From NCBI RefSeq assembly GCF_025362475.1, contig NZ_JANYGH010000078.1, positions 1-64,000 on the forward strand: a stretch of 64,000 nucleotides of DNA. Reading direction: 5' to 3'. A program made the translations under genes and the position numbers. The notes below the pieces were generated by a model that saw nothing but the letters and a program-made list of their open reading frames with translations, was not told where the DNA came from and made no database searches. This DNA is from Mucilaginibacter sp. Its GTDB lineage: Bacteria > Bacteroidota > Bacteroidia > Sphingobacteriales > Sphingobacteriaceae. Of the stretch, positions 36,364 through 45,563 are shown one piece after another. Positions within the stretch are counted from its first letter, which is position 1; each line of letters begins with the position of its first letter.

Positions 36364-36933
36364 ATGAATATTAAACATTTACTCATTACCTGTACATTTC
36401 TGATAAGCACCATGTTCGCCGGCGCGCAAACTGCAAAACCAACTGATCCTGCATCTATTGATCGTGGCTATATTGTAAAAGTTGGCGACCAGGCACCTGC
36501 AGATTTTGAACTGCAACTTGCCGATGGTACCAAAACCTCCTTAAAAGAGCTGCGCGGCAAAGTTGTTATTCTGCAATTTACAGCCAGCTGGTGCAGTGTA
36601 TGCCGCGAAGAAATGCCCCACCTTGAAAAGGACGTATGGCAGGCTTATAAAGGCAAAGGCCTGATTCTGATAGGTGTAGATCGCGATGAGCCCCTTGAAA
36701 AGGTAAAGAGATTTCACCAGGAAATGAATATCAGCTACCCGCTGGCGCTTGATCCCGGAGCCGATATTTTTGGCCGGTTCGCCAACAAAAAAAGCGGCGT
36801 AACGCGTAATGTTATTATTGATAAGGATGGTAAAATAGTTTACCTCACCCGTTTATATGATACCCAGGAATTTGCATCGATGCTAAAAGCTGTAGATGCG
36901 CTGGTTAATAATAAAACTGCATCTGTTAATTAA
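36364..36933 (+). CDS. TlpA-family periplasmic thiol-disulfide oxidoreductase
   Basis: This 189-residue protein has a signal peptide (1-22) and a thioredoxin-like AhpC-TSA/TlpA domain. W76-C77-S-V-C80 is the redox-active CxxC, and the VRDE-like IGVDRDEP segment and TRNVIIDKDGKIVYL are normal for the family. It should reduce or oxidise periplasmic thiols. I chose ATG at 36364 (MNIKHLL) because it gives a proper signal peptide. An in-frame upstream ATG at 36268 would read through the riboswitch platform. It is the first gene after the SAM-I riboswitch, with SusC/SusD 380 bases downstream. Confidence 0.9.
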   Translation: MNIKHLLITCTFLISTMFAGAQTAKPTDPASIDRGYIVKVGDQAPADFELQLADGTKTSLKELRGKVVILQFTASWCSVCREEMPHLEKDVWQAYKGKGLILIGVDRDEPLEKVKRFHQEMNISYPLALDPGADIFGRFANKKSGVTRNVIIDKDGKIVYLTRLYDTQEFASMLKAVDALVNNKTASVN

Positions 36934-37013
36934 AAATACCGGGCAATTACGGAGTAAGTTGCTTGCAATTATTTATTCCGGTTGCTTTTTCTATAAGTCA
37001 ATATCTTAATGTT

Positions 37014-37115
37014 ATGAAAACAACAGCTACCTTTTTTCACGCCAACTATTCTTCTGATGCTACGCTGTTTACCTGCAATTCTTTCCATGGCTGTATGCAA
37101 AGCATGCGTTGTTGA
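37014..37115 (+). CDS. Possible 33-residue leader peptide ending in cysteine
   Basis: The ATG-started frame in the 379-base gap (36934-37312) between TlpA and SusC ends CNSFHGCMQSMRC. Its three Cys and two Met in the last 13 residues recall the cysteine leader at 19901-19948. An inverted repeat GGTTATTTA / TAAATAACC (37134-37182) follows and could act as an attenuator before SusC. No homologue is known to me. It could be a chance frame, but the position and the Cys/Met ending are suggestive in a SAM-controlled unit. Confidence 0.4.
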   Translation: MKTTATFFHANYSSDATLFTCNSFHGCMQSMRC

Positions 37116-37133
37116 TGCTAACCCAACCGCAAT

Positions 37134-37182
37134 GGTTATTTAATGAGTGTACTTGCTGCAGCTTGTTATCTTTTAAATAACC
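37134..37182 (+). promoter_or_regulatory. Long-loop hairpin upstream of SusC
   Basis: The nine-base inverted repeat GGTTATTTA / TAAATAACC has a 31-base loop, 19 bases after the mini-ORF stop and 130 bases before SusC. It may be part of an attenuator. No terminator T-run follows. Confidence 0.4.
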
Positions 37183-37312
37183 ACAAAGCAAAAATTAATT
37201 CTTTACAGGTTCTATAAAGCATATCAGCGGGTATTTCATGCCAAAAAAGCTGTTAGCCAATGCTTTCATTCAGCTGTATTGATATTCAAAAACTATTCAC
37301 AATCTATTTATC

Positions 37313-40300
37313 ATGTTTAAAAATTACAAACTGTTACTGGTAATCCTGTTGCCATTTTTTCTCATCCAAACAGTTGCGGCGCAATCTGTTAAAATAAGCG
37401 GAGTGGTAACCGCAAAATCCGATGGCCTGCCATTGCCCGGTGTTAATATCTCTGTAAAAGGAACTTCCAATGGTGCGCAAACCAATGCAGATGGAAAATT
37501 CTCCCTCAGCGCCAATGTTAACGATATATTAAAGGTTACTTATATAGGTTTCGCAGCGCAGGAGATCACCGTAAAGCAAGCTGAAAACAATTTACAGATC
37601 ATATTACAGGAGGCTGCCAATTCCCTTAACGAAGTGGTAATCACGGCCCTCAATATATCTAAGGATAAAAAATCATTGGGCTATGCTGTTCAGGGGTTAA
37701 AGTCGAAGGATATCTCCGAGGCTAAAGAAACCAACCTGGTGAATGCGCTGGCCGGTAAAATTGCCGGGGTGCAGGTAACCAACAGCCAGGGTGATATGGG
37801 TTCGTCCCGGATCATTATTCGCGGCGAAACCTCTATCGCGGGTAACAACCAACCGCTGTTTGTGGTGGATGGTGTTATAGTTGATAACTCCCAGTTTTTG
37901 GGTACAAACGGATCAAGGGATTTTGCCAATGCCATCGCCGATCTAAACTCCGAAGATATTGAATCTGTTAGTGTACTTAAAGGCCCTAATGCGGCGGCTC
38001 TTTACGGTTATCGTGCGGCGGCCGGTGTTATCCTCATTAAAACTAAAACAGGTAAAGGCGCAAAGGGCTTGGGTATCAACATTAATTCAAATACCAGCTT
38101 CTCAAACGTACAGCTTTTGCCAAATTATCAAAATCAGTATGGCCAGGGTTCAAACGGTAAATTTAGCTATGTTGATGGTAAAGGCGCCGGCGTTAATGAT
38201 GGTGTTGACGAAAGCTGGGGGCCGGCTTTAGATGGTTCGTTGATTCCGCAGTTTAATTCAAACGGCGTTGCCGTGCCTTTTATAGCGCACCCGGATAACG
38301 TTAAAAATTTCTTTAAAACAGGAGTAACCCTTAACAATGGTATAGCATTATCAGGCGGTAGCGATAAAGCGGATTATCGCTTATCCTACAACAACCTGCA
38401 CCAAACAGGTATTATCCCGAATACATCACAAGGAAGAAATTCATTTTTACTGAACTCTACCTTCAGGCTTAGCCCTAAATTAACGGTAACCACTATTGCC
38501 AATTATATTAAAGACGATGCCGATAACCTGCCGGGAGCAGGCGGCAAGCGTGCTACCAGTACCATGCTGCAATTTACCTGGTTTGGCCGCCAGGTTGATA
38601 TAAGCCAGTTAAAAAACTATAAAGACGCCAATGGCAATACCTTTAACTGGAACAACAGTTACTACAGTAACCCGTACTGGCTGGCTTATGAAAATACGGT
38701 TGGGCAACATAAAAACCGTATTATAGGTAGTGTGGAATTGAACTACAAGATCATCGAAGGATTATCTGCCAATTTCCGTACAGGTACCGATTATTATAAC
38801 GACAGGCGCAAGATCAAGGTAGCTTATGGCACCAATGGCACACCATTTGGCTCGTATGAGGAAGATGCCTATAGCGTGAACGAAAACAATACCGAGGGCC
38901 GTTTGCAATACACCAAAAAGCTCAATAATGATTTCTCTTTAGATGTTTTGGGTGGTGGTAACATCAGCACTATAGTAAACGAGCAAAACGACCAGGTGGC
39001 GCCAAAGCTGGCTGTTGCAGGTTTATATACGCTAAGCAACTCACGCGATCCGCTGGTGTCTTCCAATTTGTACGGCAAGCTTAAAACCTATAGCTATTTT
39101 GCATCAGCTCAAATAGGGTTCAGAAACTACGCTTTTATTAACCTTACCGGCCGTAACGACTGGTCGTCGACCCTGCCTGCTGCTAACCTATCTTATTTTT
39201 ATCCATCAGTGAATGGTAGTTTGATATTATCAGAGGCGTTGGATATTAAAAGCGATGTGTTAACCTATGCAAAACTAAGAGGAGGATGGTCAAAAGTGGG
39301 TAAGGCTACAACACCATATCAACTCATCAATACATATGATTTTACCGCTCCTTTAGGTACAAACCCGCAGCAAAACGCAAACAGCGTTGATTTAAACCCG
39401 AATCTTAAACCGGAAACAACCACATCTGCCGAAGCTGGATTTGAGCTTGGTTTTTTCCAGGACAGGGTTCATTTTGATGTGAGCGTGTATAACACCAATA
39501 GCGTAAACCAAATATTAAAAGTCGACGTGAGCCCATCTACAGGGTATAGCCAGAAGCTGATCAATGGTGGTAAAATCAATAATAAAGGTTTAGAAGTTCA
39601 GTTGGGCATAACTCCTATAAAATCGAAAGAATTTACCTGGGATATCAATACTAATTATTCCCTTAACCGCAGCAAAGTGGTTTCGCTTGATGCGGAAGGC
39701 CGCCTGCAGAGCTATATACTGGGTACAGACCGTACCGTACAGGTGTTGGCCGCTATTGGACAACCTTACGGCACCTTGTTTGGCAACGCTTATTTGCGCA
39801 ATGCATCGGGGCAAATAATTGTTGGTGCAGATGGTACGCCAACCATCAATCCTACCAAACAATACCTGGGCAAGTTTACCCCAAAATGGCTGGGTAGCAT
39901 CAATAACAGTTTCACCTACAAAGGAATAAACTTAAGCTTTTTGGTTGATGCCCGCATTGGAGGTTCTATTTATTCAAATACAAACCGTACCGGTACTTAT
40001 ACCGGAGTACTGGCCTCAACATTGCCGGGCCGCGGAGCGGCAAACGGCGGCTTAAGCTATTATTATCCGGGTAATAATACCAAGCTTGCAGCTGTACAGG
40101 TGAGCGGTACTGCGCCGGCGGGAGCAACGGTTTATCAGGATGGTGTTATTTTTAAAGGTGTAAAGGCCGATGGTACGCCAAATACAACAATACTGCCTGC
40201 GCAATCATACTACAAAGGTTTTACCAATGTTGATGAGGCTTTTGTTTATGATGCTTCATATATTAAACTGCGCGAGGTTAAGCTGGGCTATACATTCCCT

Positions 40301-40495
40301 TCAAGGTGGGTAAAAAGCGTAGGCCTGCAGGCTGCAACGCTATCAATTGTGGGACGTAACCTTTGGATAATACATAAAAATGTGCCAAATGTAGATCCCG
40401 AAACAGCCTTCAATAATGGCAACGGACAAGGGTTGGAAGATCTTACCCTGCCGACCGTTCGTAACATTGGTTTTAACATCAACCTTAAATTCTAA
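37313..40495 (+). CDS. SusC/RagA TonB-linked outer-membrane transporter (no STN domain)
   Basis: This is a 1060-residue importer. After the signal peptide (1-23) come a carboxypeptidase-regulatory-like domain (about 28-105, VKISGVVTAKSDGLPLPGVN), a plug (about 115-250, with ANSLNEVVITAL and LFVVDGVIVDN) and the barrel ending NINLKF. Unlike the first SusC it has no STN domain, so control does not go through an anti-sigma factor. A SAM-I riboswitch and a Cys-ended mini-ORF upstream suggest that it imports a sulfur-containing or methionine/cysteine-linked nutrient. The SusD gene starts 5 bases later. Confidence 0.93.
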   Translation: MFKNYKLLLVILLPFFLIQTVAAQSVKISGVVTAKSDGLPLPGVNISVKGTSNGAQTNADGKFSLSANVNDILKVTYIGFAAQEITVKQAENNLQIILQEAANSLNEVVITALNISKDKKSLGYAVQGLKSKDISEAKETNLVNALAGKIAGVQVTNSQGDMGSSRIIIRGETSIAGNNQPLFVVDGVIVDNSQFLGTNGSRDFANAIADLNSEDIESVSVLKGPNAAALYGYRAAAGVILIKTKTGKGAKGLGININSNTSFSNVQLLPNYQNQYGQGSNGKFSYVDGKGAGVNDGVDESWGPALDGSLIPQFNSNGVAVPFIAHPDNVKNFFKTGVTLNNGIALSGGSDKADYRLSYNNLHQTGIIPNTSQGRNSFLLNSTFRLSPKLTVTTIANYIKDDADNLPGAGGKRATSTMLQFTWFGRQVDISQLKNYKDANGNTFNWNNSYYSNPYWLAYENTVGQHKNRIIGSVELNYKIIEGLSANFRTGTDYYNDRRKIKVAYGTNGTPFGSYEEDAYSVNENNTEGRLQYTKKLNNDFSLDVLGGGNISTIVNEQNDQVAPKLAVAGLYTLSNSRDPLVSSNLYGKLKTYSYFASAQIGFRNYAFINLTGRNDWSSTLPAANLSYFYPSVNGSLILSEALDIKSDVLTYAKLRGGWSKVGKATTPYQLINTYDFTAPLGTNPQQNANSVDLNPNLKPETTTSAEAGFELGFFQDRVHFDVSVYNTNSVNQILKVDVSPSTGYSQKLINGGKINNKGLEVQLGITPIKSKEFTWDINTNYSLNRSKVVSLDAEGRLQSYILGTDRTVQVLAAIGQPYGTLFGNAYLRNASGQIIVGADGTPTINPTKQYLGKFTPKWLGSINNSFTYKGINLSFLVDARIGGSIYSNTNRTGTYTGVLASTLPGRGAANGGLSYYYPGNNTKLAAVQVSGTAPAGATVYQDGVIFKGVKADGTPNTTILPAQSYYKGFTNVDEAFVYDASYIKLREVKLGYTFPSRWVKSVGLQAATLSIVGRNLWIIHKNVPNVDPETAFNNGNGQGLEDLTLPTVRNIGFNINLKF

Positions 40496-40500
40496 AAATC

Positions 40501-41940
40501 ATGAAACTTAAATATACATCGTTGCTATTATCAGGTGCGTTTTTGCTATCTGTAACATCGTGCAAAAAAACCTTGGTTGATATTAACCAGAATCCAAATG
40601 CTGCCCAGGTTGCACAACCAGACTACCTGCTTACCGCAGCTACCAAAACTACTGCCGATACCTACTGGGGAACAGCCAATAATATGGATGCCAGCCTGCT
40701 TTTTGTGCAATACTGGTCTAAAATTCAATATACCGACCCAGACAGGTATATATATACCAACAGTGCCTTCCAGGAACTTTGGACAGTAGGTTATTCCAAA
40801 AGCATTGTAAACCTTAACCAGATCATTAAGCTGGGCGATGCACAGGCTAATACTAATTATAAGGGGGTAGCACTGGTGCTGCGTTCATGGGTGTTTAGTT
40901 TGTTAACAGATGCCTATGGCAATGTTCCTTACAAGCAGTCTGCCAATATCGACCAATACTTAACCCCGGCTTATGACACGCAAAAGGATGTGTATTATGC
41001 CTTACTGGATGATTTGAAAGCAGCTCAGACCGCGCTTGACCCGGCAGGCAAAGCTATTTTAGGCGATGTGATCTATGGTAATGATATTGCCAAATGGAAA
41101 AAGTTTGCCAATTCACTACGTTTGCGTATTGCGCTGCGCATTGCAGATCGGGATGCTGCGAAGGCCAAACAGGTATTGGATGATATTAAGGCTGAGGGCG
41201 GGGCATATATCAGTTCGAACTCAGATATAGCCCAGTTTGTTTATTACAACTCGCCTAATCAAAACCCGATAAGCAACCTGTTTGATACCAGGGACGATTA
41301 CCGTATCAGTAAAACTATTGTTGATAAGCTATTTGCGCTGAACGATCCGCGCCTGCCTGTCTACGCCAGTAAAACCAAAGATGCTACACCGCAAACCTAT
41401 GTTGGCTTACCAAATGGTTTGTTGGTTGGCGATGCCAGCAGCATTGGCTTTACCAAAACATCAAAACCAGGCACTTATTTTTTAGCGCCAAACGCGCCGG
41501 CTGTGATCATCAGCTATGCCGAGGTTTTGTTTGACCGGGCCGAAGCTGCCGCACGTGGTTTCACTACCGAAAATGCTGCTGATTTATATAAGCAAGCTAT
41601 ACTGGCATCATTAGCTCAATATAGCATTACCGGTGGCATAGCAAGCAGCTATGCAGATCAACCTGCTGTTCAATATGATGCAAGCAACTACAAAAAATCA
41701 ATTGGCGAGCAAAAATGGATAGCGCTGTTTGGGCAGGGCCTGGAAGCTTTTGCCGAATGGCGCAGGCTTGATTATCCGCAGCTGCAACCCGCAGTTGCCG
41801 GTACCCTGAATGGTAAAATACCGGTAAGGTTTATTTATCCCGGTACCGAGCAGTCACTTAATGGGGCAAGCTATAAAGCGGCCGTGGCCAACCAGGGCTC
41901 GGATGTGCTGACTACCAAATTATGGTTTGACGTGAATTAA
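40501..41940 (+). CDS. SusD/RagB-like nutrient-binding lipoprotein
   Basis: This is the partner lipoprotein of the SusC gene 5 bases upstream. The 479-residue protein has a lipoprotein signal (SVTSC, C21), then KKTLVDINQNPN. The body matches the SusD-like_2 group rather than classic SusD (YADQPAVQYDASNYKKSIGEQKW and the final region ALFGQGLEAFAEWRRLDYPQL). It should bind the same unknown substrate as SusC. A hairpin terminator follows. Confidence 0.92.
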   Translation: MKLKYTSLLLSGAFLLSVTSCKKTLVDINQNPNAAQVAQPDYLLTAATKTTADTYWGTANNMDASLLFVQYWSKIQYTDPDRYIYTNSAFQELWTVGYSKSIVNLNQIIKLGDAQANTNYKGVALVLRSWVFSLLTDAYGNVPYKQSANIDQYLTPAYDTQKDVYYALLDDLKAAQTALDPAGKAILGDVIYGNDIAKWKKFANSLRLRIALRIADRDAAKAKQVLDDIKAEGGAYISSNSDIAQFVYYNSPNQNPISNLFDTRDDYRISKTIVDKLFALNDPRLPVYASKTKDATPQTYVGLPNGLLVGDASSIGFTKTSKPGTYFLAPNAPAVIISYAEVLFDRAEAAARGFTTENAADLYKQAILASLAQYSITGGIASSYADQPAVQYDASNYKKSIGEQKWIALFGQGLEAFAEWRRLDYPQLQPAVAGTLNGKIPVRFIYPGTEQSLNGASYKAAVANQGSDVLTTKLWFDVN

Positions 41941-41947
41941 TCTTTTG

Positions 41948-41985
41948 TAAGCGGTCATACTTATTTTAAGTATGGCCGCTTATTG
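41948..41985 (+). terminator. Hairpin after the SusD gene
   Basis: TAAGCGGTCATACTTA / TAAGTATGGCCGCTTA is a strong stem with a short loop; the following TTGTT is only a weak T-run. It separates SusD from tRNA-Cys. Confidence 0.7.
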
Positions 41986-41991
41986 TTAAAA

Positions 41992-42064
41992 GGCGGAGTG
42001 GCCGAGTGGTTTAGGCGAGGGTCTGCAAAACCTTTTACGGTGGTTCGAATCCACCCTCACGCCT
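41992..42064 (+). tRNA. tRNA-Cys(GCA), acceptor stem with an apparent bulge
   Basis: The cloverleaf is recognisable: D arm GCCGAGTGGTTTAGGC, anticodon arm AGGGT-CTGCAAA-ACCTT with anticodon GCA, and T arm GGTGG-TTCGAAT-CCACC. The 5' acceptor strand is GGCGGAG, but the 3' strand reads CTCACGCC, one base longer than the expected CTCCGCC, so an A is bulged between the third and fourth pairs from the T arm. CCA is not encoded. It may be a functional variant or a decaying copy. Confidence 0.75.
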
Positions 42065-42092
42065 CATTGTTAAAATACTAAAAATATAACAT

Positions 42093-43043
42093 TTGAAAAA
42101 GCTGGCTGTACTGTTATTAACCATAACATTTTATTTTACCGGTGACGGGTTGCAGGAAACGATGGCACAGGCTATAACCCATGGCCCGCGTGTGCTGGTG
42201 GTAATGGCTCATCCTGATGATGAAAGTACATTTTCTGTTACGCTATATAAGATTGCTAAGGAACAGCATGGCATTGTTGATCTGTTTGTGATCACCAACG
42301 GCGAGGCCGGGTACAAATATTCGACACTGGCCGAAAACTACTATGGCCTTGAACTTACAGACGAAAAAACAGCAAGGACAAATTTACCCGCTATCCGCAA
42401 AAAGGAATTGGTTAACGCAGGCCATATTTTAAGTGTGAATGGATATTATTTTATGGATCAGAAAGACGCTCGCTACACGTTAAATGAAAAGGAGCCGCTG
42501 GATACAAGTTGGAATGTTCCCGTGATAAAAAAGCGACTGAACCAAATTCTGACAAGTAACCATTATGATTTTGTGTTTACGTTATTGCCAGAAAACACGA
42601 CTCATGGGCAGCACAAGGCGGCAACACTTTTAGCTTTGAATGCCATAGCTGCTTTACCTGTTGATAACAGGCCCATTATTTTAGGGGCCGTTACCCTGAA
42701 CAAAACAGATTCAGTCACCCGGTTCTCTAAATATGCCCAATACCCGTTAACCCGTACTTTAACCGATACAGCCCTGTTCAGAATTGACCGTAGTGCTTCA
42801 TTCAGCTATAAAAACAGGGTAAACTATAAAGTTATAGCCAACTGGGAAATAGCCGAACATAAATCACAAGGCCTTACCCAGATGACCATGAATGATGGCG
42901 ACCTGGAGGGGTTTTGGTATTTCTCCATTAACGGAACACCTGGAATTAACACCTGCAAAGCACTATTTAACAGGCTTAGTTATACACCCTATGCACCCAA
43001 AACTTACCTGGATGCGCAGCCTGTATATTCTAAATCAAAATAA
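42093..43043 (+). CDS. Secreted PIG-L/LmbE-family N-deacetylase
   Basis: This 316-residue zinc-dependent deacetylase is related to those that act on GlcNAc-inositol, GlcNAc-malate (bacillithiol pathway) and mycothiol conjugates. The metal site is AHPDDE (39-44), with the second ligand in THGQHKA. A signal peptide (about 1-25) makes it extracytoplasmic, unlike bacillithiol BshB, which is cytosolic. The start is TTG at 42093 (MKKLAVLLL), the only start that gives a signal peptide. It follows SusC/SusD and tRNA-Cys on the same strand. The neighbours (TlpA, SAM riboswitch) hint that it cleaves a thiol-glycoside imported by SusC. That is inference. Confidence 0.85.
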   Translation: MKKLAVLLLTITFYFTGDGLQETMAQAITHGPRVLVVMAHPDDESTFSVTLYKIAKEQHGIVDLFVITNGEAGYKYSTLAENYYGLELTDEKTARTNLPAIRKKELVNAGHILSVNGYYFMDQKDARYTLNEKEPLDTSWNVPVIKKRLNQILTSNHYDFVFTLLPENTTHGQHKAATLLALNAIAALPVDNRPIILGAVTLNKTDSVTRFSKYAQYPLTRTLTDTALFRIDRSASFSYKNRVNYKVIANWEIAEHKSQGLTQMTMNDGDLEGFWYFSINGTPGINTCKALFNRLSYTPYAPKTYLDAQPVYSKSK

Positions 43044-43057
43044 ATTAACTATCGGGA

Positions 43058-44302
43058 CTACATCTTCATGCCCTTATCTGTATCTCCATTTTTAAAAATG
43101 GCTTCACTGTTTAGTAAATACACACCGTTGGTAACTATCACGTCACCGGCATTTAACCCGGCAATAACAGGGACGTAAGTTTGGTTTCCCGGGCCCGGTT
43201 TGATACTTCTCGGCGAAAAACTTCCATCTTTATCTTTAACCCAAACCTTGCTGCCCCGGCCATCAGTTAAAATGGCGGATGTGGGTACAGCCAACGCGCG
43301 TTTGCTGCCATTGGTAACAGATATATAGGCCAGCATCCCCGGCCTGATAAGCCCCTGCGTATTGGCAACACTAATCCTTACCAAATCAACTTTAGAGGCA
43401 TCTGATAATTCAGGATTGATAAACTCAACTTTGCCGTTAATCACCTGTCCGCCCAGGTCGGGGAATGATACCTTAACCCGGTCGGCCACTTTGTAGTTTC
43501 CGGCTTCGCCGGCATATAGCTGCGCTTCGATCCATAAACTGTTTAAGGCTTGTGTTTTTAAAATCGTCATTCCTTCCGTTACATAGTCGCCCTCGTGAAC
43601 CGCTATATCACTAACTGTGCCTTCAACTTTGCTTAGTATAGTTGTTGTAGCCGATGCTTTTCCGGTGGCTGCCAGGCTCCTGATCTGTGCTGGTGATAAC
43701 CCCCATAGCTGCAGTTTGCTTTCGGCGGCGGCAATCAGTTGCTTATAATCAACATCGGGGTTATGCAAAACCTTTTGCTGTTGCCGGGCCAGCAGGTATT
43801 CCTTTTCTGCTTCCTGCAAATCTTCGCTGTAAATAGAATATACAGGCTGACCGATGACTATTTTTTCGCCAACGGTTCTGATATATAATTGTTGTATTCG
43901 GCCTGCTATTCTTGCACTCAGTTCTTCGGCTTTATTTTCATCCGTAGTTACGGTTCCGGTGATTGTTTTTTCAGTGCCGGTATTTTCCTCCCGTACGGTA
44001 TCTGTTACAATCCCGGCCAGCTGAATTTGCGTTGCAGTCAGTGTTATTTTATCGGGGGCAGTGCCGCCAGTACCGGTAAACTCTACTTTGATGAGTTTCA
44101 TGCCACAAATAGGGCAATTACCCGGATGCTCTTCATGTACCTGCGGATGCATAGAGCAGGTATAATAAGCTTTGTTTGATGCTTTAGCTATTGGCTGTTT
44201 GGGCTTTTGCTGGCATGCGGTAAACAGCGCAGCAATCAGCATTACAAAGAATAGGATCCCGGCTGATTTTAACGCAGCAGGGTGTTTTTTTATATTATTC
44301 AT
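43058..44302 (-). CDS. CusB-like periplasmic adaptor with HMBD domain (second copy)
   Basis: This is the membrane-fusion protein of an RND heavy-metal efflux pump. The 414-residue lipoprotein (LFTAC, C30) begins with a heavy-metal-binding domain (YTCSMHPQ ... CPICGMKL, residues 48-70), with Cys and Met ligands. The barrel-sandwich and helical hairpin (about 100-260, including SARIAGRIQQLYI) and the membrane-proximal domain follow. It is the last gene of the operon and overlaps its upstream paralogue by 8 bases. Two adaptors in one operon may make a mixed hexamer or serve distinct delivery roles. Confidence 0.88.
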   Translation of the reverse strand: MNNIKKHPAALKSAGILFFVMLIAALFTACQQKPKQPIAKASNKAYYTCSMHPQVHEEHPGNCPICGMKLIKVEFTGTGGTAPDKITLTATQIQLAGIVTDTVREENTGTEKTITGTVTTDENKAEELSARIAGRIQQLYIRTVGEKIVIGQPVYSIYSEDLQEAEKEYLLARQQQKVLHNPDVDYKQLIAAAESKLQLWGLSPAQIRSLAATGKASATTTILSKVEGTVSDIAVHEGDYVTEGMTILKTQALNSLWIEAQLYAGEAGNYKVADRVKVSFPDLGGQVINGKVEFINPELSDASKVDLVRISVANTQGLIRPGMLAYISVTNGSKRALAVPTSAILTDGRGSKVWVKDKDGSFSPRSIKPGPGNQTYVPVIAGLNAGDVIVTNGVYLLNSEAIFKNGDTDKGMKM

Positions 44303-45563
44303 TGCCTTGTGTTTTGATAAAGCTTTCGCTATCTGTTAAATATTGGGCATTTGATGCCAGGCTGTCTGTTAAGGATAAGCCTTTTATAATTTGTATATCA
44401 TTGTTGTTTGTGGCACCCGTAAAAACCTGGTGAGCATGGTAGGAAGCACCTTTTTTTAGCCAGACAACTTTTGTGAATCCTAAATCAACCAATGCCGATT
44501 TTGGTATCCATAATCCGCTGGCTGTGCCGGTTTGTATGGTGGCTTTAACCACGTTATTTACTTTTAATGCATGGTCCATGTTGTTTATGTACACACGGAT
44601 GCTGGTGCTTTTATCGGCTTCGCGTAAAACGGGTTCAATAAAATTGACCTTCCCATTTATTGTTTTGCCCGGTAAATCCGGTAAATTAATTTTTACCTGT
44701 TGGTTTAACTTTAAGCCAGAAACGGTCGAGGGGGCAATCTTAATAATTGCCCATAGTTGGTGAGGATTAACCACATTAAATAACGTTTGCCCTTTTTGAA
44801 CATACATGCCTTCCCTGATAGATAGCGGAACATTAGCCGCAAAGCTTTGTGATGACTGTTCGGTTATGGCACCGCCCATTTGGCTGTGCTGCACATCATG
44901 CACATGACCTTCATAAGCGCTATAGACGGGCAAGCTGTAAAATGATTTACCTGTTTTGATAACCTGGTTTATTTGCGCTGATGTTAAACCAAGTAACGAT
45001 AATTTTTGCCGGGCGGCATTAATCAGCCCCGTTTCCTGCGGCGAATTTTTGGATAGATAGATGAGATCCTGCTGGGCGGTCACTATATCCGGACTGTAAA
45101 TATCAAAAATGCGCTGGCTGGCATGTATCTCCTGGAAAGCATATTTGATGTATAGTTTTTCTATCCGCCCAGAAAATCGTGCTGAAATATTATTGAATGT
45201 GCGGCTGTCAAAATCCAGGTATCCATCGCCATGTATTTCTGTAGCTGTTTCAATTTTCTTTGGTGTAATTGCCTCCACCGATGAAATAACATTACTATTA
45301 ACCGGCTGCAAAACCGTGTTAAGGCTAATGCCCGCACCCTCACTGGCCTGTCCGGATTTTTTTACCAGTGCCATGCCACAAATTGGGCAGCTACCGGGAT
45401 GATCTTCCATGATCTGCGGGTGCATAGGGCAGGTATATTTTACAACACTTTGGGCCTGTGCTATAACCGGTGGCTTTTTTTTATCGGAGCAAGCACTAAG
45501 CAACAGGGTGCTTAACAGCAGGCTTGTCCATATTATCTTAATACTTTTCATATTCCCTTTCAT
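44295..45563 (-). CDS. CusB-like periplasmic adaptor with HMBD domain (first copy)
   Basis: This 422-residue lipoprotein (LLSAC, C25) has an HMBD at about 43-66 (YTCPMHPQ ... CPICGMAL) and the adaptor core (SARFSGRIEKLYI...). It is a paralogue of the next gene, with similar length and domain order, but the two differ clearly in sequence. A Met at residue 5 is an alternative start. It overlaps the CusC-like gene by 26 bases and the second adaptor by 8, so translation is likely coupled. Confidence 0.88.
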   Translation of the reverse strand: MKGNMKSIKIIWTSLLLSTLLLSACSDKKKPPVIAQAQSVVKYTCPMHPQIMEDHPGSCPICGMALVKKSGQASEGAGISLNTVLQPVNSNVISSVEAITPKKIETATEIHGDGYLDFDSRTFNNISARFSGRIEKLYIKYAFQEIHASQRIFDIYSPDIVTAQQDLIYLSKNSPQETGLINAARQKLSLLGLTSAQINQVIKTGKSFYSLPVYSAYEGHVHDVQHSQMGGAITEQSSQSFAANVPLSIREGMYVQKGQTLFNVVNPHQLWAIIKIAPSTVSGLKLNQQVKINLPDLPGKTINGKVNFIEPVLREADKSTSIRVYINNMDHALKVNNVVKATIQTGTASGLWIPKSALVDLGFTKVVWLKKGASYHAHQVFTGATNNNDIQIIKGLSLTDSLASNAQYLTDSESFIKTQGNE

